Origin: Listeria cornellensis FSL F6-0969
GTDB taxonomy: Bacteria > Bacillota > Bacilli > Lactobacillales > Listeriaceae
Assembly (NCBI RefSeq): GCF_000525855.1
Contig: NZ_AODE01000007.1
Location: forward strand, 24,001 to 82,730
Length of the DNA: 58,730 nt
Direction: 5' to 3'
The position numbers were made by a program, and so were the translations under genes. Of this stretch, positions 36,038-46,204 are shown piece by piece; position 1 is the first letter of the stretch, and the number at the start of each line of letters is the position of its first letter. The notes beneath the pieces were generated by a model. It had not been told where the DNA came from. It did no database searches and saw only the letters and a list, made by a program, of their open reading frames with translations.

Positions 36038-37294
36038 TCAATGCGTAATCTCTAAATCTTTCATTTTCTCAGGTTCATGTTTGTAGTGGAACGTAAACTG
36101 GAAGACGATCGCCAGAATCAGCGTATAAGCCGCGAAAATAAGCCAGATGGTTTGCCAATCTTTTACGCCATCAATCGTATAATAATCGACAACCATGCCA
36201 CTCAAAATCGCACCAACGTAAGCACCGACACCATTTACCATCGTCATAAATAAACCTTGCGCACTCGCTCTAATATCTTTACTTACTTCCTGTTCTACGA
36301 AAATAGCACCGGAAATGTTGAAGAAATCAAATGCACAGCCGTAAACAATCATCGAAAGCAGCAGCAATACCGTACCAAATGGAGACGGATCGCCGAATGC
36401 AAACAGACCAAAGCGCAGCGTCCACGCAATCATGCTGACCAACATCACTGTTTTAATGCCATAACGTTTCAAGAAGAACGGAATTGCCAAGATAAACACA
36501 ACTTCCGCCATTTGCGAAACAGACAACAGAATCGACGGATATTTTACGACCAAGCTATCCGCAAACGCTGGATTCAAGCCGAAATCGTGTAAAAACGGGT
36601 TACCAAACGTATTTGTAATCTGTAAAACTGCGCCAAGCAACATCGCAAATAGGAAGAATACCGCCATTTTCGGCTTTTTAAAAAGGACAAAAGCATTCAA
36701 ACCAAGCATACTGACCCAGCCCTGATTTTTCTTTTTGTTCGTCGTTGGAATGGTCGGCATCGTTAGAGAATAAAGCGCAAGTAGGAGAGACGCGCCAGCC
36801 GCGATATAGAGTTGTATGTTACTAAGCTCAAGCCCCGCAAAGCTGATTGTCCACATTGCAATAATAAAACCAACTGTTCCAAAAACCCGAATCGGTGGGA
36901 AATTCGTCACGGTATCGAGTCCAGCTTTCTCCAGACAATAGTAGGAAACCGTGTTAGATAAGGCAAGCGTAGGCATGAAGAACATCGCGTTTACTAACAT
37001 TACCCAGAACATCACGGTAGGGTCCGACACAGTAGCCGCATAAAACAGCGCCCCGGCACAGATAACATGACAAGCCGTGTACAAGTAATTCGCTTTGATC
37101 CATTTATCCGCCACAATCCCCATCAAGGTAGGCATAATCACAGCCGCGATTCCTTTAGAACTATAAACAATTCCAACCTCAACGCCCGAAAAACCAAGTG
37201 TGTTAATCATATAAGAACCGAGCGTAATCAGCCAGCTCCCCCAAATAAAGTACTGCAAAAATGACATAAAGCGAAGACGCGTTTCAATCCCCAT
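36038..37294 (-). CDS. Nucleoside:proton symporter, MFS NupG/XapB type
   Basis: 418 residues with twelve hydrophobic segments. MSFLQYFIWGSWLITLGSYM at the start, NTVSYYCLEKAG, FPPIRVFGTVGFIIAMW and FEFFNISGAIFVEQE-like DFFNISGAIFVEQEV are typical of the nucleoside/H+ symporter family. It probably imports purine nucleosides for the phosphorylase encoded just upstream on the same strand (58-base gap). Start follows GGAGGGAG. Confidence 0.85.
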   Translation of the reverse strand: MGIETRLRFMSFLQYFIWGSWLITLGSYMINTLGFSGVEVGIVYSSKGIAAVIMPTLMGIVADKWIKANYLYTACHVICAGALFYAATVSDPTVMFWVMLVNAMFFMPTLALSNTVSYYCLEKAGLDTVTNFPPIRVFGTVGFIIAMWTISFAGLELSNIQLYIAAGASLLLALYSLTMPTIPTTNKKKNQGWVSMLGLNAFVLFKKPKMAVFFLFAMLLGAVLQITNTFGNPFLHDFGLNPAFADSLVVKYPSILLSVSQMAEVVFILAIPFFLKRYGIKTVMLVSMIAWTLRFGLFAFGDPSPFGTVLLLLSMIVYGCAFDFFNISGAIFVEQEVSKDIRASAQGLFMTMVNGVGAYVGAILSGMVVDYYTIDGVKDWQTIWLIFAAYTLILAIVFQFTFHYKHEPEKMKDLEITH

Positions 37295-37352
37295 GATGTT
37301 CTCCCTCCAAATTATAAAAACTTATTTTCGATATGATAAAAAGAAACCGTGA

Positions 37353-38171
37353 TTAGAAACGAGAAATAATTTCGGCAACGAGTTTTAAGAAAGTTGCTTT
37401 GACACGTTCGGCTGTCTCAATTACTTCATCGTGACTAAGCGGTTGATCCAAAATACCACACGCCATGTTCGTCAAGCAAGAGATACCAACCGTTTCAATA
37501 CCAGCATGGCGAGCAATCAATGCTTCTGGCACCGTTGACATTCCAACCGCATCCGCTCCAAAACCACGAATCATCCGAATTTCTGCCGGCGTTTCATATG
37601 TCGGACCAGTCCACCAAGCGTAAACACCTTCGCGCAAAGTCACGCTTTGATCCGTTGCCACGTCTTTTACAATCCCGCGTAATCGCTTACTATACACTTC
37701 TGAAACGTCCAAGAAACGCACACCAAGTTCCGGATTGTTCGGTCCCATCAACGGATTATTTGCCGTAAGATTAATATGGTCCGTGATCAACATCAAATTA
37801 CCAGGATTAAAGTCTGTATTCACCGCGCCACAAGCATTCGTAATAATCAATTTCTCCACGCCAAGCGCTTTCATAACACGAACTGGGAAAGTCACTTCAT
37901 CCAGCGGGAACCCTTCGTAGTAGTGGAATCTACCTTTCATCGCTACAATATTTTTGCCACCAATTTGACCGATAACAAGCTCGTTTGCATGGCCAACCGC
38001 AGCGGACTTTGCAAAATGAGGAATATCGTTGTACGGAATATGAATCGCATCCTCAATTGTGTCAGCAAATGGACCAAGCCCTGATCCTAAAATAATCCCA
38101 ATCGTTGGTTTCACAGCTGTTAATCCTTGAATATAAGTAAGAGCTTCATTAATTTGTTCTGTTTTATGCAT
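37353..38171 (-). CDS. punA: Purine-nucleoside phosphorylase
   Basis: 272 residues, trimeric PNP family (PunA/DeoD2). Motifs: GIILGSGLGPFAD (phosphate), VGHANELVIG, GRFHYYEGF, ITNACGAVN, WWTGPTYETPAEIRM, GMSTVPEALIARHAG. Cleaves guanosine/inosine-type nucleosides to base and ribose-1-phosphate, which DeoB can isomerise. Start after GAGGAGG. A cre-like palindrome lies in the short region shared with the divergent ROK gene. It complements the pyrimidine route at 25-31 kb. Confidence 0.94.
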   Translation of the reverse strand: MHKTEQINEALTYIQGLTAVKPTIGIILGSGLGPFADTIEDAIHIPYNDIPHFAKSAAVGHANELVIGQIGGKNIVAMKGRFHYYEGFPLDEVTFPVRVMKALGVEKLIITNACGAVNTDFNPGNLMLITDHINLTANNPLMGPNNPELGVRFLDVSEVYSKRLRGIVKDVATDQSVTLREGVYAWWTGPTYETPAEIRMIRGFGADAVGMSTVPEALIARHAGIETVGISCLTNMACGILDQPLSHDEVIETAERVKATFLKLVAEIISRF

Positions 38172-38216
38172 GTTATTTCCTCCTCGAAATCATTAGGCTT
38201 TTACAAAATGTTATTG

Positions 38217-38230
38217 TAAAAGCGCTTTCA
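38217..38230. promoter_or_regulatory. cre-like box between punA and the ROK regulator
   Basis: Read on the minus strand, TGAAAGCGCTTTTA agrees with TGWAARCGYTWNCW at 13 of 14 positions. CcpA repression of punA is inferred. Confidence 0.6.
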
Positions 38231-38355
38231 GGATAATCTTAACACGGATGAAATAGAAAGTAAATAACTTTTTTTTCATTTTGATAAAAAGAGTCGGGAA
38301 TTGCTTTTTTGTTGGGTATTTGATACATTTTTACTATACAGAGGAGGTCGTGGCC

Positions 38356-39549
38356 GTGGGAAGCAATATGTTGGGGGCGTTCCGAACAACGCAGAATTCA
38401 AAAATTAAGAAGTTGAAGATTCTATATAATTTGATACGAAAGCACACGTCCATCACGGTGGAAGAATTGCTTACGGAGACGGGGATGAAGCCAGCTACAT
38501 GTGCGCGCTTGCTCGATGAACTGAGTAAAAATGATCTGATTAATAGCGGTGAATTAGGTGCTTCAACAGGAGGAAGAAAACCGGTTTTATACCGTATTAA
38601 TCCAGGGAAATCGTATTTAATTGGCATCGAAGTCACCAATATTTACTCGACGATTGTGCTTTCTGACCTCAATTTGAAAGAGATTGGGCATAAGAAAATC
38701 AAAATGGGTGCGAAGACTTCCATTTATAGAACGCTCGATATGTTTGTGGAACAATTGCTGGATTTGCTGAGCGAACATGAGAAACAAATTGCTGAAATTC
38801 TTGGGATTGGTATTTCCATCGATGACTTATTCGATCAGGTGAACCAGAATACCGATGTGACGCCGAGTGATATTGAACATTATTTAGCCGCTAAAATCCC
38901 GACCTATATCATGGTTGGAAGTGGTGTGAATTTTGCGGCGCTCGCGGAATATCGCGTCCATTATTGGCAGACGAGCGAACGCTTTTTACTGACGACGTGC
39001 GATATTGAAATTCGTAGCGCAGAGATTGTGGCAGGCGTTGTGACATCAGGAAGTAATGGGATGACGAACGCATTTGGGCACACGATTATTGACACGAACG
39101 GTTCACGCTGTTATTGCGGTTCTTACGGTTGCCTTCATACGTACAGCTCCTTACCAGCGATTAAGGCTAAAATTCAGCACGATTTGAAGCAGGGGAAGGA
39201 GTCTATGTTGGCGAATCTCGTCGGAAATCCAGATGAGATCGATTACTTCACGATTTTTCAAGCGCTAGAACAGAACGATCCGATGTGCCAAGAAATTCTG
39301 AAAAATGCGGCTTACTATTATGGCATCGCTTTATCCAACCTGATTTTGACGACCCAACCCGACACTGTTGTTTGTGGCGGAACCCTGGTCCCAAAAGCGA
39401 CATTTTTCGAGGACGTCAAAAGCACCGTGGAAGAACGACTTAAAGCCTTTCCAAAAATAAAAACAACCATTCATCCAGCGAAAGAGTCCTATGAAATAGT
39501 GGCTCAAGGCGCAGGTGGAATGGTTTTAGAAAAATTTTTAAACGAATAG
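38356..39549 (+). CDS. ROK family transcriptional regulator
   Basis: About 397 residues. An N-terminal winged helix (KLKILYNLIRKHTSITVEELL, MKPATCARLLDELSKNDLI) is joined to a ROK sugar-kinase-like domain. GMTNAFGHTIIDTNGSRCYCGSYGCLHTYSS gives the zinc-binding CxCGxxGCL motif, although the usual GxGHxxV and ATP-site residues are degenerate, so it is a repressor rather than a kinase. Start at GTG 38356, nine bases after GGAGG; a further upstream frame has no ribosome site. Divergent from punA, so it may regulate nucleoside or sugar genes. Confidence 0.8.
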   Translation: MGSNMLGAFRTTQNSKIKKLKILYNLIRKHTSITVEELLTETGMKPATCARLLDELSKNDLINSGELGASTGGRKPVLYRINPGKSYLIGIEVTNIYSTIVLSDLNLKEIGHKKIKMGAKTSIYRTLDMFVEQLLDLLSEHEKQIAEILGIGISIDDLFDQVNQNTDVTPSDIEHYLAAKIPTYIMVGSGVNFAALAEYRVHYWQTSERFLLTTCDIEIRSAEIVAGVVTSGSNGMTNAFGHTIIDTNGSRCYCGSYGCLHTYSSLPAIKAKIQHDLKQGKESMLANLVGNPDEIDYFTIFQALEQNDPMCQEILKNAAYYYGIALSNLILTTQPDTVVCGGTLVPKATFFEDVKSTVEERLKAFPKIKTTIHPAKESYEIVAQGAGGMVLEKFLNE

Positions 39550-39588
39550 AAAAATGGCGCTGCCTTAGATGCAGCGTCATTTTTTTAG
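39550..39588. terminator. Terminator between the ROK gene and the DUF915 gene
   Basis: AATGGCGCTGC pairs with GCAGCGTCATT around CTTAGAT, followed by T's. Confidence 0.8.
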
Positions 39589-40448
39589 CTATGAGCAAGT
39601 TCAACTTCTTTTTTATCATCCTTGTACGTGTACAAAAACCAGGCCACTTTTTTCTGGATATTGGGGTTCGCATACATCGTTCGGTGGTCATATTCAGCTC
39701 CCTTATAATAGCTTTCCAAGTAAACTTTAGCCGTATCTTTAAAAATAAGGCGCGACCCCAAAGCGCTCAGAACCGGGACGATATCGTCAGAAAAACTACC
39801 ATCATCAATGTCGCTAGCAATGGATAGGACGAGCAAATCGGAATCAATTTTAGCGCGCTTATCCTTATATGTTTTCAAAAGAGGCGTCGTCACAGGAACA
39901 TTGTCAAACGCCAAATCCCCATCATTATCCTCCGCATCTAAATCATTATACGGCGCACCAATCGCAACCAAACGCTCGAGTGTCGGCGTTGTCTTGGCAT
40001 ATTTTTGCGAGTAAGTGGACAAGACCAGCCCACCATTCGAATGCCCAACGCCATCAAATGTAGCAAAGTGATAACGTTTTTCGAGATCCTGCATGGCGAT
40101 GCGAAGCCAATCTGTTTGCTCCTCAATGGTCGCATCGATACTATCTTCAAACCCAATTTGAACAATGGGATGTTTAGCATTTTTAGTAAATACACCTTGA
40201 TAGGTGAGTTTGCCATCCGTTCCAATCTCAAGTTTAATCCGCTCATTAGAGAGCTTATAGTCATCGATAAACGTGTCACTGAAACCGTCAAACGTACCCG
40301 TGCTGCCACCAGTCCCATGAACGAGAATTAAGGCGGTTTCCCCAGAGAGATTTGGCAGATTTTCGAGTTCTTTTTCTGAGGCTTTTGAATTGCTACATCC
40401 CGCCAAAACGAGAAGAAGTAATCCAATGCCAAGTATCCATTTTTTCAT
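39585..40448 (-). CDS. Alpha/beta hydrolase lipoprotein, DUF915 family
   Basis: About 287 residues. Signal peptide MKKWILGIGLLLLVLAGCSN with lipobox LAGC. Hydrolase motifs: LILVHGTGGSTG (oxyanion loop), DGVGHSNGG (nucleophile elbow, Ser), SIASDIDDGSFSDDIVP (acid region) and YDHRTMY (His). These fit the DUF915 group of Gram-positive surface esterases. I start at 40448, after AAAGGA, since the signal peptide begins there; an in-frame start at 40487 would overlap the regulator gene. Substrate unknown. Confidence 0.82.
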   Translation of the reverse strand: MKKWILGIGLLLLVLAGCSNSKASEKELENLPNLSGETALILVHGTGGSTGTFDGFSDTFIDDYKLSNERIKLEIGTDGKLTYQGVFTKNAKHPIVQIGFEDSIDATIEEQTDWLRIAMQDLEKRYHFATFDGVGHSNGGLVLSTYSQKYAKTTPTLERLVAIGAPYNDLDAEDNDGDLAFDNVPVTTPLLKTYKDKRAKIDSDLLVLSIASDIDDGSFSDDIVPVLSALGSRLIFKDTAKVYLESYYKGAEYDHRTMYANPNIQKKVAWFLYTYKDDKKEVELAHS

Positions 40449-40473
40449 GTGATTAAATCCTTTCTTTTTCATG

Positions 40474-41226
40474 TTATTTCGCTTCACTATCCAGTTTACG
40501 CCTGATTTCCCGTGCGATACATTCTACCGTGTAAAGCGCCGGAAGTTGGGATGTAATATCGGCGCCTTGATACGTTTCGCGATGAATATAGTACGGAATG
40601 TTAACGTCGGAAAGTCGTGCGATCGTTGACTTCTCACTATTTGTGATGGAGAGAATTTTGCATTGGTGGGCGTTGATATGTTGAATATATTTAATGACTT
40701 CACTCGTTTCGCCGGAGACCGAGACCGCGATGATGCACAGTTTCCCAGAAAGCCCTTTAGAAAGGTGATTGAACGGGTGATTCAGCGGGTCTTCAATGTG
40801 CAGAGCGAGCGTAAATAACGAGGAAAAATACAGCGCGCCATATTCTGCGACAATGCCAGACGAACCGACACCCACAAATAAGACCAGCTCCGCATCTTTC
40901 AATAATTCAGCGGCTTGCGCAATTCGCGACTTAAATTCCGCCTGTGATGTTCGCTTCAAAAAATCAATATATGTTGTTTCATCCGCCAAGTCCACCTGCG
41001 TAGCACTCGATTGTTCCGCATACATCCGTAAACGCACCCGAAACTCCGAAAAACCACTGCATTCAAACTTACGGCAAAATCGTAAAATCGTCGCTGTACT
41101 AACATGTGTTGCATCCGCTAAATCGCGAATCCGCATCAAACTCACTTTGTCTAAATTGGCAGTGACATACTTGTAAATCATCATGTCCACATCGCTCAAT
41201 TCAGGCGTTTTATCCAAAAATAGCAC
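40474..41226 (-). CDS. RpiR family regulator (copy 1)
   Basis: 250 residues: N-terminal RpiR helix-turn-helix (MRIRDLADATHVSTATILRFCRKF) and a C-terminal SIS sugar-phosphate domain (ELVLFVGVGSSGIVAEYGA, IIAVSVSGETSEVIKY). Divergent from the PTS-GH4-nagB operon it probably controls in response to a phosphosugar. It is a close paralogue of the regulator at 54203-54955. RBS GGAGG. Confidence 0.88.
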   Translation of the reverse strand: MLFLDKTPELSDVDMMIYKYVTANLDKVSLMRIRDLADATHVSTATILRFCRKFECSGFSEFRVRLRMYAEQSSATQVDLADETTYIDFLKRTSQAEFKSRIAQAAELLKDAELVLFVGVGSSGIVAEYGALYFSSLFTLALHIEDPLNHPFNHLSKGLSGKLCIIAVSVSGETSEVIKYIQHINAHQCKILSITNSEKSTIARLSDVNIPYYIHRETYQGADITSQLPALYTVECIAREIRRKLDSEAK

Positions 41227-41324
41227 AACGTTTCGACCTCCTATATGAATTAGCCTACAATCAAAAGTCTAGCATATAACATCTTACGTTACAACCTGTT
41301 ACTTTCACGACACAAATTTCATCT

Positions 41325-41406
41325 TTGCAAACGCTTTTCTAAATGGTGGCGCGCTATATCAATTCGAATTGGCGCATACTATAATGAAAACAAGAAAGCG
41401 CTATCT
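41325..41406 (+). promoter_or_regulatory. Control region of the PTS operon: cre-like site and candidate RpiR operator
   Basis: TTGCAAACGCTTTTC (41325-41339) is a cre with one mismatch. AGAAAGCGCTATCT (41393-41406) holds the nine bases AGCGCTATC found also at 54154-54162 inside the promoter of the paralogous regulator, so this is a candidate shared operator. TATAAT occurs at 41380-41385. Confidence 0.5.
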
Positions 41407-41479
41407 TTTTTTGTGATTTTTTGAAGTAAACGAAGTGAGTTATAGTCTTTATAATTTAAAAAGGTGAGGAGAAAAGACA

Positions 41480-42824
41480 ATGAATAAGTTTTACGCATTT
41501 TTAGAAAATCGTTTGGCGCCAGTCGCAGCGAAATTATCGGCGCAACGGCATTTAGCATCGGTTCGTGACGGTATCATGTTAGCCATGCCCTTTTTTAATT
41601 ATTGGTTCTGTTTTTATGATTATTCAATATTTGCCGATTCCAGGTTACGAAGACTTTATGGCGAATATTTTTGGTTCCGAGTGGCAGGTCAAGCTCGGTT
41701 ATCCCGTCGAAGCTTCCTACAATATTATGGCGATTTTAGCCTGTTTTGGCGTCGCTTACCGGCTTGCCGAGAAATATAAAACAGCAGATCCATTGATGAG
41801 CGGAGCGGTTGCGCTTGTTAGTTTTATCCTAACGATTCCGCAAATCACGTCCTTCACACCAGAAGGTAGCAAAACGGCATACGATGTTGGCGGTGTCATC
41901 CCAACGATTCTTACCGGGAGTCAAGGTCTGTTCGTCGCAATCGTTATAGCCCTCGGTGCCACAGAGATTTTCCGCGTTATTTTCGAGAAAAACTGGGTTA
42001 TCAAAATGCCAGATGGCGTACCAGAAGCCGTCGGAAAATCGTTTATTGCCCTGATTCCAGGATTTATCACGATTACCACGGTCTGGATATTACGCCTACT
42101 CATTGAATTAACGCCATTTTCAAGCATCAATGAAATCATTTCGACAGTCATCGGAATCCCCATGCATTACATCGGTAGCACATTACCAGGCATGATTGTA
42201 ACCGTTATCATCATTGCGCTACTTTGGAGCATTGGTTTACACGGTGACGCCATCATCGGCGCCTTCACAAATCCCGTTTGGCTCGCCAATATGGACGAAA
42301 ACCGTGCTGCATTCCAAGCCGGCAAAGAATTACCGAACATCGTTACGCAACAATTTTACGAACTTTGGATTGTGCCCGGCGGAACAGGCGCTTTGCTAGG
42401 CCTCGTTATCCTACTATTCTGGCGCGCGAAAAGTAAGCAAATGAAGCAGCTCGCCAAAATTTCCGGACCAGCGAGCGTATTTAACATCAGCGAACCAATC
42501 GTTTTCGGTGTTCCAATCGTTTTGAATCCCTATTTCATCATTCCATTCGTGCTTACACCAGTACTTCTCGTGATCATGACCTATTTCGGCATGGAATCCG
42601 GCCTTGTCGCAAAACCAGCCGGCATCGCGCTTCCGTGGACCACACCGCCAATCATCAGTGGCTTCCTAGCAACCGGCGGCAAAATCTCCGGCTCCATCAT
42701 GCAAATCATCAATATCCTCGTTGCTATGCTCATCTACTGGCCGTTTTTCAAAGTCTGGGATGCGCAGAAATATAAAGAAGAACAAGCCTTAACTAATGAA
42801 AAAGTTAGGAGTCCTAAAGCATGA
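41480..42824 (+). CDS. PTS sugar transporter EIIC, lactose/cellobiose family (one frameshift)
   Basis: 447 residues after correction. The N-terminus FLENRLAPVAAKLSAQRHLASVRDGIMLAMP and the segments SIGLHGDAIIGAFTNPVWL, FNISEPIVFGVPIVLNPYFIIPF and GIALPWTTPP are typical of CelB/LacE EIIC proteins, which import and phosphorylate beta-disaccharides. The T6 run at 41591-41596 breaks the frame; five T's give MPFLIIGSVFMIIQYL. No EIIA or EIIB gene is present in the window, so those must be supplied elsewhere. RBS AGGTGAGGAG. Confidence 0.88.
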
Positions 42825-44138
42825 AAAAATCATTGAAAATCGCGACAATTGGTGGTGGTTCAAGCTACACACCCGAACTAATCGAAGGCTTCATCAGCCG
42901 CTACGACGAATTACCAATCAGCGAATTATGGCTCGTTGATGTCGAAGAAGGCCGTGAAAAACTAGAAATCGTAGGCGCATTGGCAAAACGAATGGTCGAA
43001 AAAGCTGGCGTCCCAATTCAGATTCACCTCACTATGGATCGCGAAAGAGCTCTAAAAGACGCCGATTTTGTAACGACACAATTTCGCGTTGGGCGTCTCG
43101 AAGCCCGGATGCTAGACGAAAGTATTCCACTAAAATACGATGTTATCGGACAAGAAACAAACGGCCCCGGCGGACTTTTCAAAGGATTGCGGACGATTCC
43201 AGTTATCCTCGACATTTGCCGTGACATCGAGCGCCTATGCCCAGACGCCTGGCTTGTCAATTTTACAAATCCAGCAGGAATGGTCACCGAAGCCGTGTTG
43301 CGCTACAGCAATATCACGAAAGTCGTCGGATTATGCAACGGTCCAATCGGCATCGAAAAAGGCATCGCGAAAGAACTCGGCGTCGACACATCACGCATCT
43401 ACGTCGAATTCGCAGGCCTCAACCACATGGTCTTCGCTAAAAACATCTATCTCGACGGCCAAAACGTCACACCCACCGTTATGGAAAAAATGACAAAAAA
43501 ACGAAGACGGCATCTCCCTAAAAAATATCGCAGACGTCGGCTGGGACCCGCTATTTTTAAATACGCTCGGCATGGTCCCAATCGGCTATTTACGCTATTA
43601 CTACCAAACTTCCATCATGCTCGCCGAACAAAAAGCCGCCGTTGCCAAAGAAGGAACCCGAGCAGAAGTCGTGAAACGCGTCGAGACTGAACTTTTCGAG
43701 CTATATAAAAATCTCGATCTGGCCGAAAAACCGAAGCAACTCGAACAACGCGGAGGAGCCTATTACAGTGAAGCCGCTTGCAATTTAATCCATTCCATTT
43801 ATAATGATAAGCGAGACATCCAAACCGTGAACACACGCAACAATGGTGCTATTACTGGGATTGACCCGGATTCCGCCGTCGAAGTAAACTGTGTGATTAC
43901 CCGTCAAGGCCCAATTCCACTAACAACCGGTCCACTTCCAATCGCAGTAAACGGCCTCGTCCAGTCCATTAAGTCGTTCGAGCGTCTAGCTGCAGAAGCC
44001 GCGGTGACAGGCGATTACAACACAGCATTACTCGCGATGACCATCAACCCACTCGTGCCAAGTGATGAGATTGCACACCAACTTTTAGATGAGTTACTCG
44101 AGGCACACCAAGCGTATTTACCACAATTCAATAAATAA
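42821..44138 (+). CDS. 6-phospho-beta-glucosidase, glycoside hydrolase family 4 (copy 1, one frameshift)
   Basis: 438 residues after correction. NAD-binding start IATIGGGSSYTPELIEGF, then VTTQFRVGRLEARMLDE, GQETNGPGGLFKGLRTIPV, NFTNPAGMVTEAVLRY and VVGLCNGPIG (Cys metal ligand). This is the NAD/Mn-dependent GH4 type that splits 6-phospho-beta-disaccharides. The A7 run at 43495-43501 breaks the frame; six A's give MTKNEDGISLKNIADVGW. It overlaps the EIIC stop by four bases, so uptake and hydrolysis are coupled. A paralogue lies at 52667-53992. Confidence 0.88.
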
Positions 44139-44159
44139 AGAGAGGAAGATGGAACCAAG

Positions 44160-44885
44160 ATGAACGCATTAAATTTGAAAGTACTACCAGATTATGAAAC
44201 GATGAGTGACGCAGCAACAGAGCTTGTCATCGAAACATTCAAACAAGCACCAGAAAGCCTATACTGTTTTGCCGGAGGGGACACGCCAGTTGGCACATTA
44301 CGCCGACTCGTTGCCGCCCACAAATCTGGTGAAATCGACTTGCAAAAAGCTTATTTTGTAGAGCTTGACGAATGGGTAGGCTTAGACGGAGACGACGAAG
44401 GAAGCTGCCTGAACTACCTCAAAACCGAACTATTTGGCCCAGCTGAAATCGATTCATCACATTACCACTACTTCCACGCCAAGTCCACAGAACTCGAAGG
44501 CGAATGCCGCGCAGCAGACCTGTTTATCAAAAAGCGCGACGGACTCGAACTCATCCTACTCGGCGTAGGGGTCAACGGTCATCTCGGCTTCAACGAACCA
44601 GGCGTCAGCTTCGAAAACCACGCCCACATCATCGACCTTGACAGCACCACACAAAACGTCGGACAAAAATACTTCACAAAAGAAGTCGACCGCACAAAAG
44701 GCATCACGCTGGGCATAAAGCACATCCTCGAAGCAAAAACAGCCATCCTAGTTGCAAACGGTGAGAAAAAACAAACCGCAATCTCTCATTTACTAGGAGA
44801 AAAAGTGACAGATGAATGGCCAGTAACAGTACTCAGAAAACACGACAATGCTCACATATTTATCGATAAACTAGCCCTTGTATAA
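44160..44885 (+). CDS. Glucosamine-6-phosphate deaminase-like protein (NagB family)
   Basis: 241 residues. CFAGGDTPVGTLRRLV, VELDEWVGLDGDDEGSC and LLGVGVNGHLGFNEPG are the phosphate loop, Asp catalytic region and GHxGFNEP motif of NagB/6-phosphogluconolactonase-type isomerases; the NEP favours a deaminase. With EIIC and GH4 it suggests use of an amino-sugar disaccharide, whose glucosamine-6-phosphate would become fructose-6-phosphate. No NagA deacetylase is nearby. RBS AGAGGAAG. Confidence 0.8.
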   Translation: MNALNLKVLPDYETMSDAATELVIETFKQAPESLYCFAGGDTPVGTLRRLVAAHKSGEIDLQKAYFVELDEWVGLDGDDEGSCLNYLKTELFGPAEIDSSHYHYFHAKSTELEGECRAADLFIKKRDGLELILLGVGVNGHLGFNEPGVSFENHAHIIDLDSTTQNVGQKYFTKEVDRTKGITLGIKHILEAKTAILVANGEKKQTAISHLLGEKVTDEWPVTVLRKHDNAHIFIDKLALV

Positions 44886-44887
44886 TG

Positions 44888-44928
44888 TGAAAAAACTTGC
44901 GTTGAAATAAACGAACGCAAGTTTTTTA
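44888..44928 (+). terminator. Terminator after the PTS operon
   Basis: AAAAAACTTGCGTT pairs with AACGCAAGTTTTTT around an AT loop. Confidence 0.85.
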
Positions 44929-45044
44929 TGTAAAAATTGAGTATTTTCCTAATATGTAGTATTCTAAAGGTAGAAATCACATGCAAAAAATTTTACATAT
45001 ATCATTATCAAATACAGAACTGCGAAAAGGGAGAAAAGATCGAA

Positions 45045-46152
45045 ATGGAGAGAAAAGACAATCTGGATTTGTTAAGATGCTTATCGATTTTAATGGTAAT
45101 AATCATCCACGTATCAGCCACATATCTACTTGGAAACGCCGCTAAAATGAACACAAACTTTGCTATCGCCAATTTTTACGATTCGATATCGCGCACCGCT
45201 GTGCCACTATTCGTACTATTAAGTGGCTACTTTACGTTGCGCAAGAGCAAAAATCTAAAAACCTACTTCAAAAAACTAACATTAGGTCTAATCATTCCAA
45301 CACTCGTTTGGATGGTGCTCTACGAAGTATTTGAATTTCTAAATGCAGGCGGCTGGAACGGCTTTATCCAATTCGTAAAAGACGGCGGATTATGGGGGTC
45401 ATTCGACAACCTATTCCTAAACAATCTAGGCCGACATCTCTGGTTCATGCCAATGTTTATTGGTTTGCAAATTCTAGCGCCACTACTCATCTTTATCCGA
45501 AAACAAATCGGCGAAGTAGCTTTCTTCATTCTCGGCCTATTGTTCCTAGCGATTGGACTATTCGAAGCCTTTTTCGCATTCCGAGGAACCGACATGGTTA
45601 TCGCTAATGTATTCAGTTGCGTACTCTACCTTGGCTATTTCATCCTTGGCTACAGCTTACCAAAAACCATCCTATCCCGATTTAAAAAAATAATCTGGTT
45701 CGTAACCTTCGCACTTAGCACAGCAGCGATTTATATTTTCACCAATTGGGCGATCGGTAATATCAAAGAAATCAGCTTTAAACCACTCTACTTCTATGAC
45801 TACCTATCCATTTTCGTTGTTATCGGAGCTATTTCACTCTTCATGCTGTTCACAAAAATCCAAATCCAGAATCAAGGCTTACAAAAAAATATCGCGTAGC
45901 ATCACACCACACATCTTCTTCATCTATTTCGTACATCTCATCGTACTGCGCTACGTCACACGATTCTTCGCAGAAATAATGCCAATAGAAAATCACCTAT
46001 CGTGGGCCATTCCGCTCATGAGCATTATCATTTTCATCCTATCCTACATCATTAGCCTACTATTCAGCGCGTTAAAATCACTGTTCGTAAAAAAGCAACA
46101 ACCGGGGACACTAGACTATAAAATGACGAACTCCCCAATAGAAAAAATATAA
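45045..46152 (+). CDS. Membrane acyltransferase, acyltransferase 3 family (one frameshift)
   Basis: 368 residues after correction, about ten membrane segments. The N-terminus RKDNLDLLRCLSILMVIIIH carries the family's invariant Asp/Leu-Arg and His; FVLLSGYF and NNLGRHLWFMPMFIGLQ follow. Such proteins O-acylate wall polysaccharides or other surface sugars; no SGNH domain is attached. The A7 run at 45883-45889 breaks the frame before the last segments; six A's give GLQKISRSITPHIFF. Start ATG 45045 after AAAGGGAG. Confidence 0.82.
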
Positions 46153-46153
46153 T

Positions 46154-46202
46154 AAAAAGAGTTTGAGTATCGTTCCTAATTAGGACGCGCACTCAAACTC
46201 TT
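46154..46202. terminator. Bidirectional terminator
   Basis: AAAAAGAGTTTGAGT and ACTCAAACTCTTT arms around a loop with CCTAATTAGG; it serves the convergent acyltransferase and Ig-like genes. Confidence 0.85.
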
Positions 46203-46204
46203 TG

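Noticed and set aside
12475-45889. Long A/T runs inside genes as phase-variation switches
   Set aside because: They occur in many core and unrelated genes at once, always with one base too many. Sequencing or assembly error is simpler.
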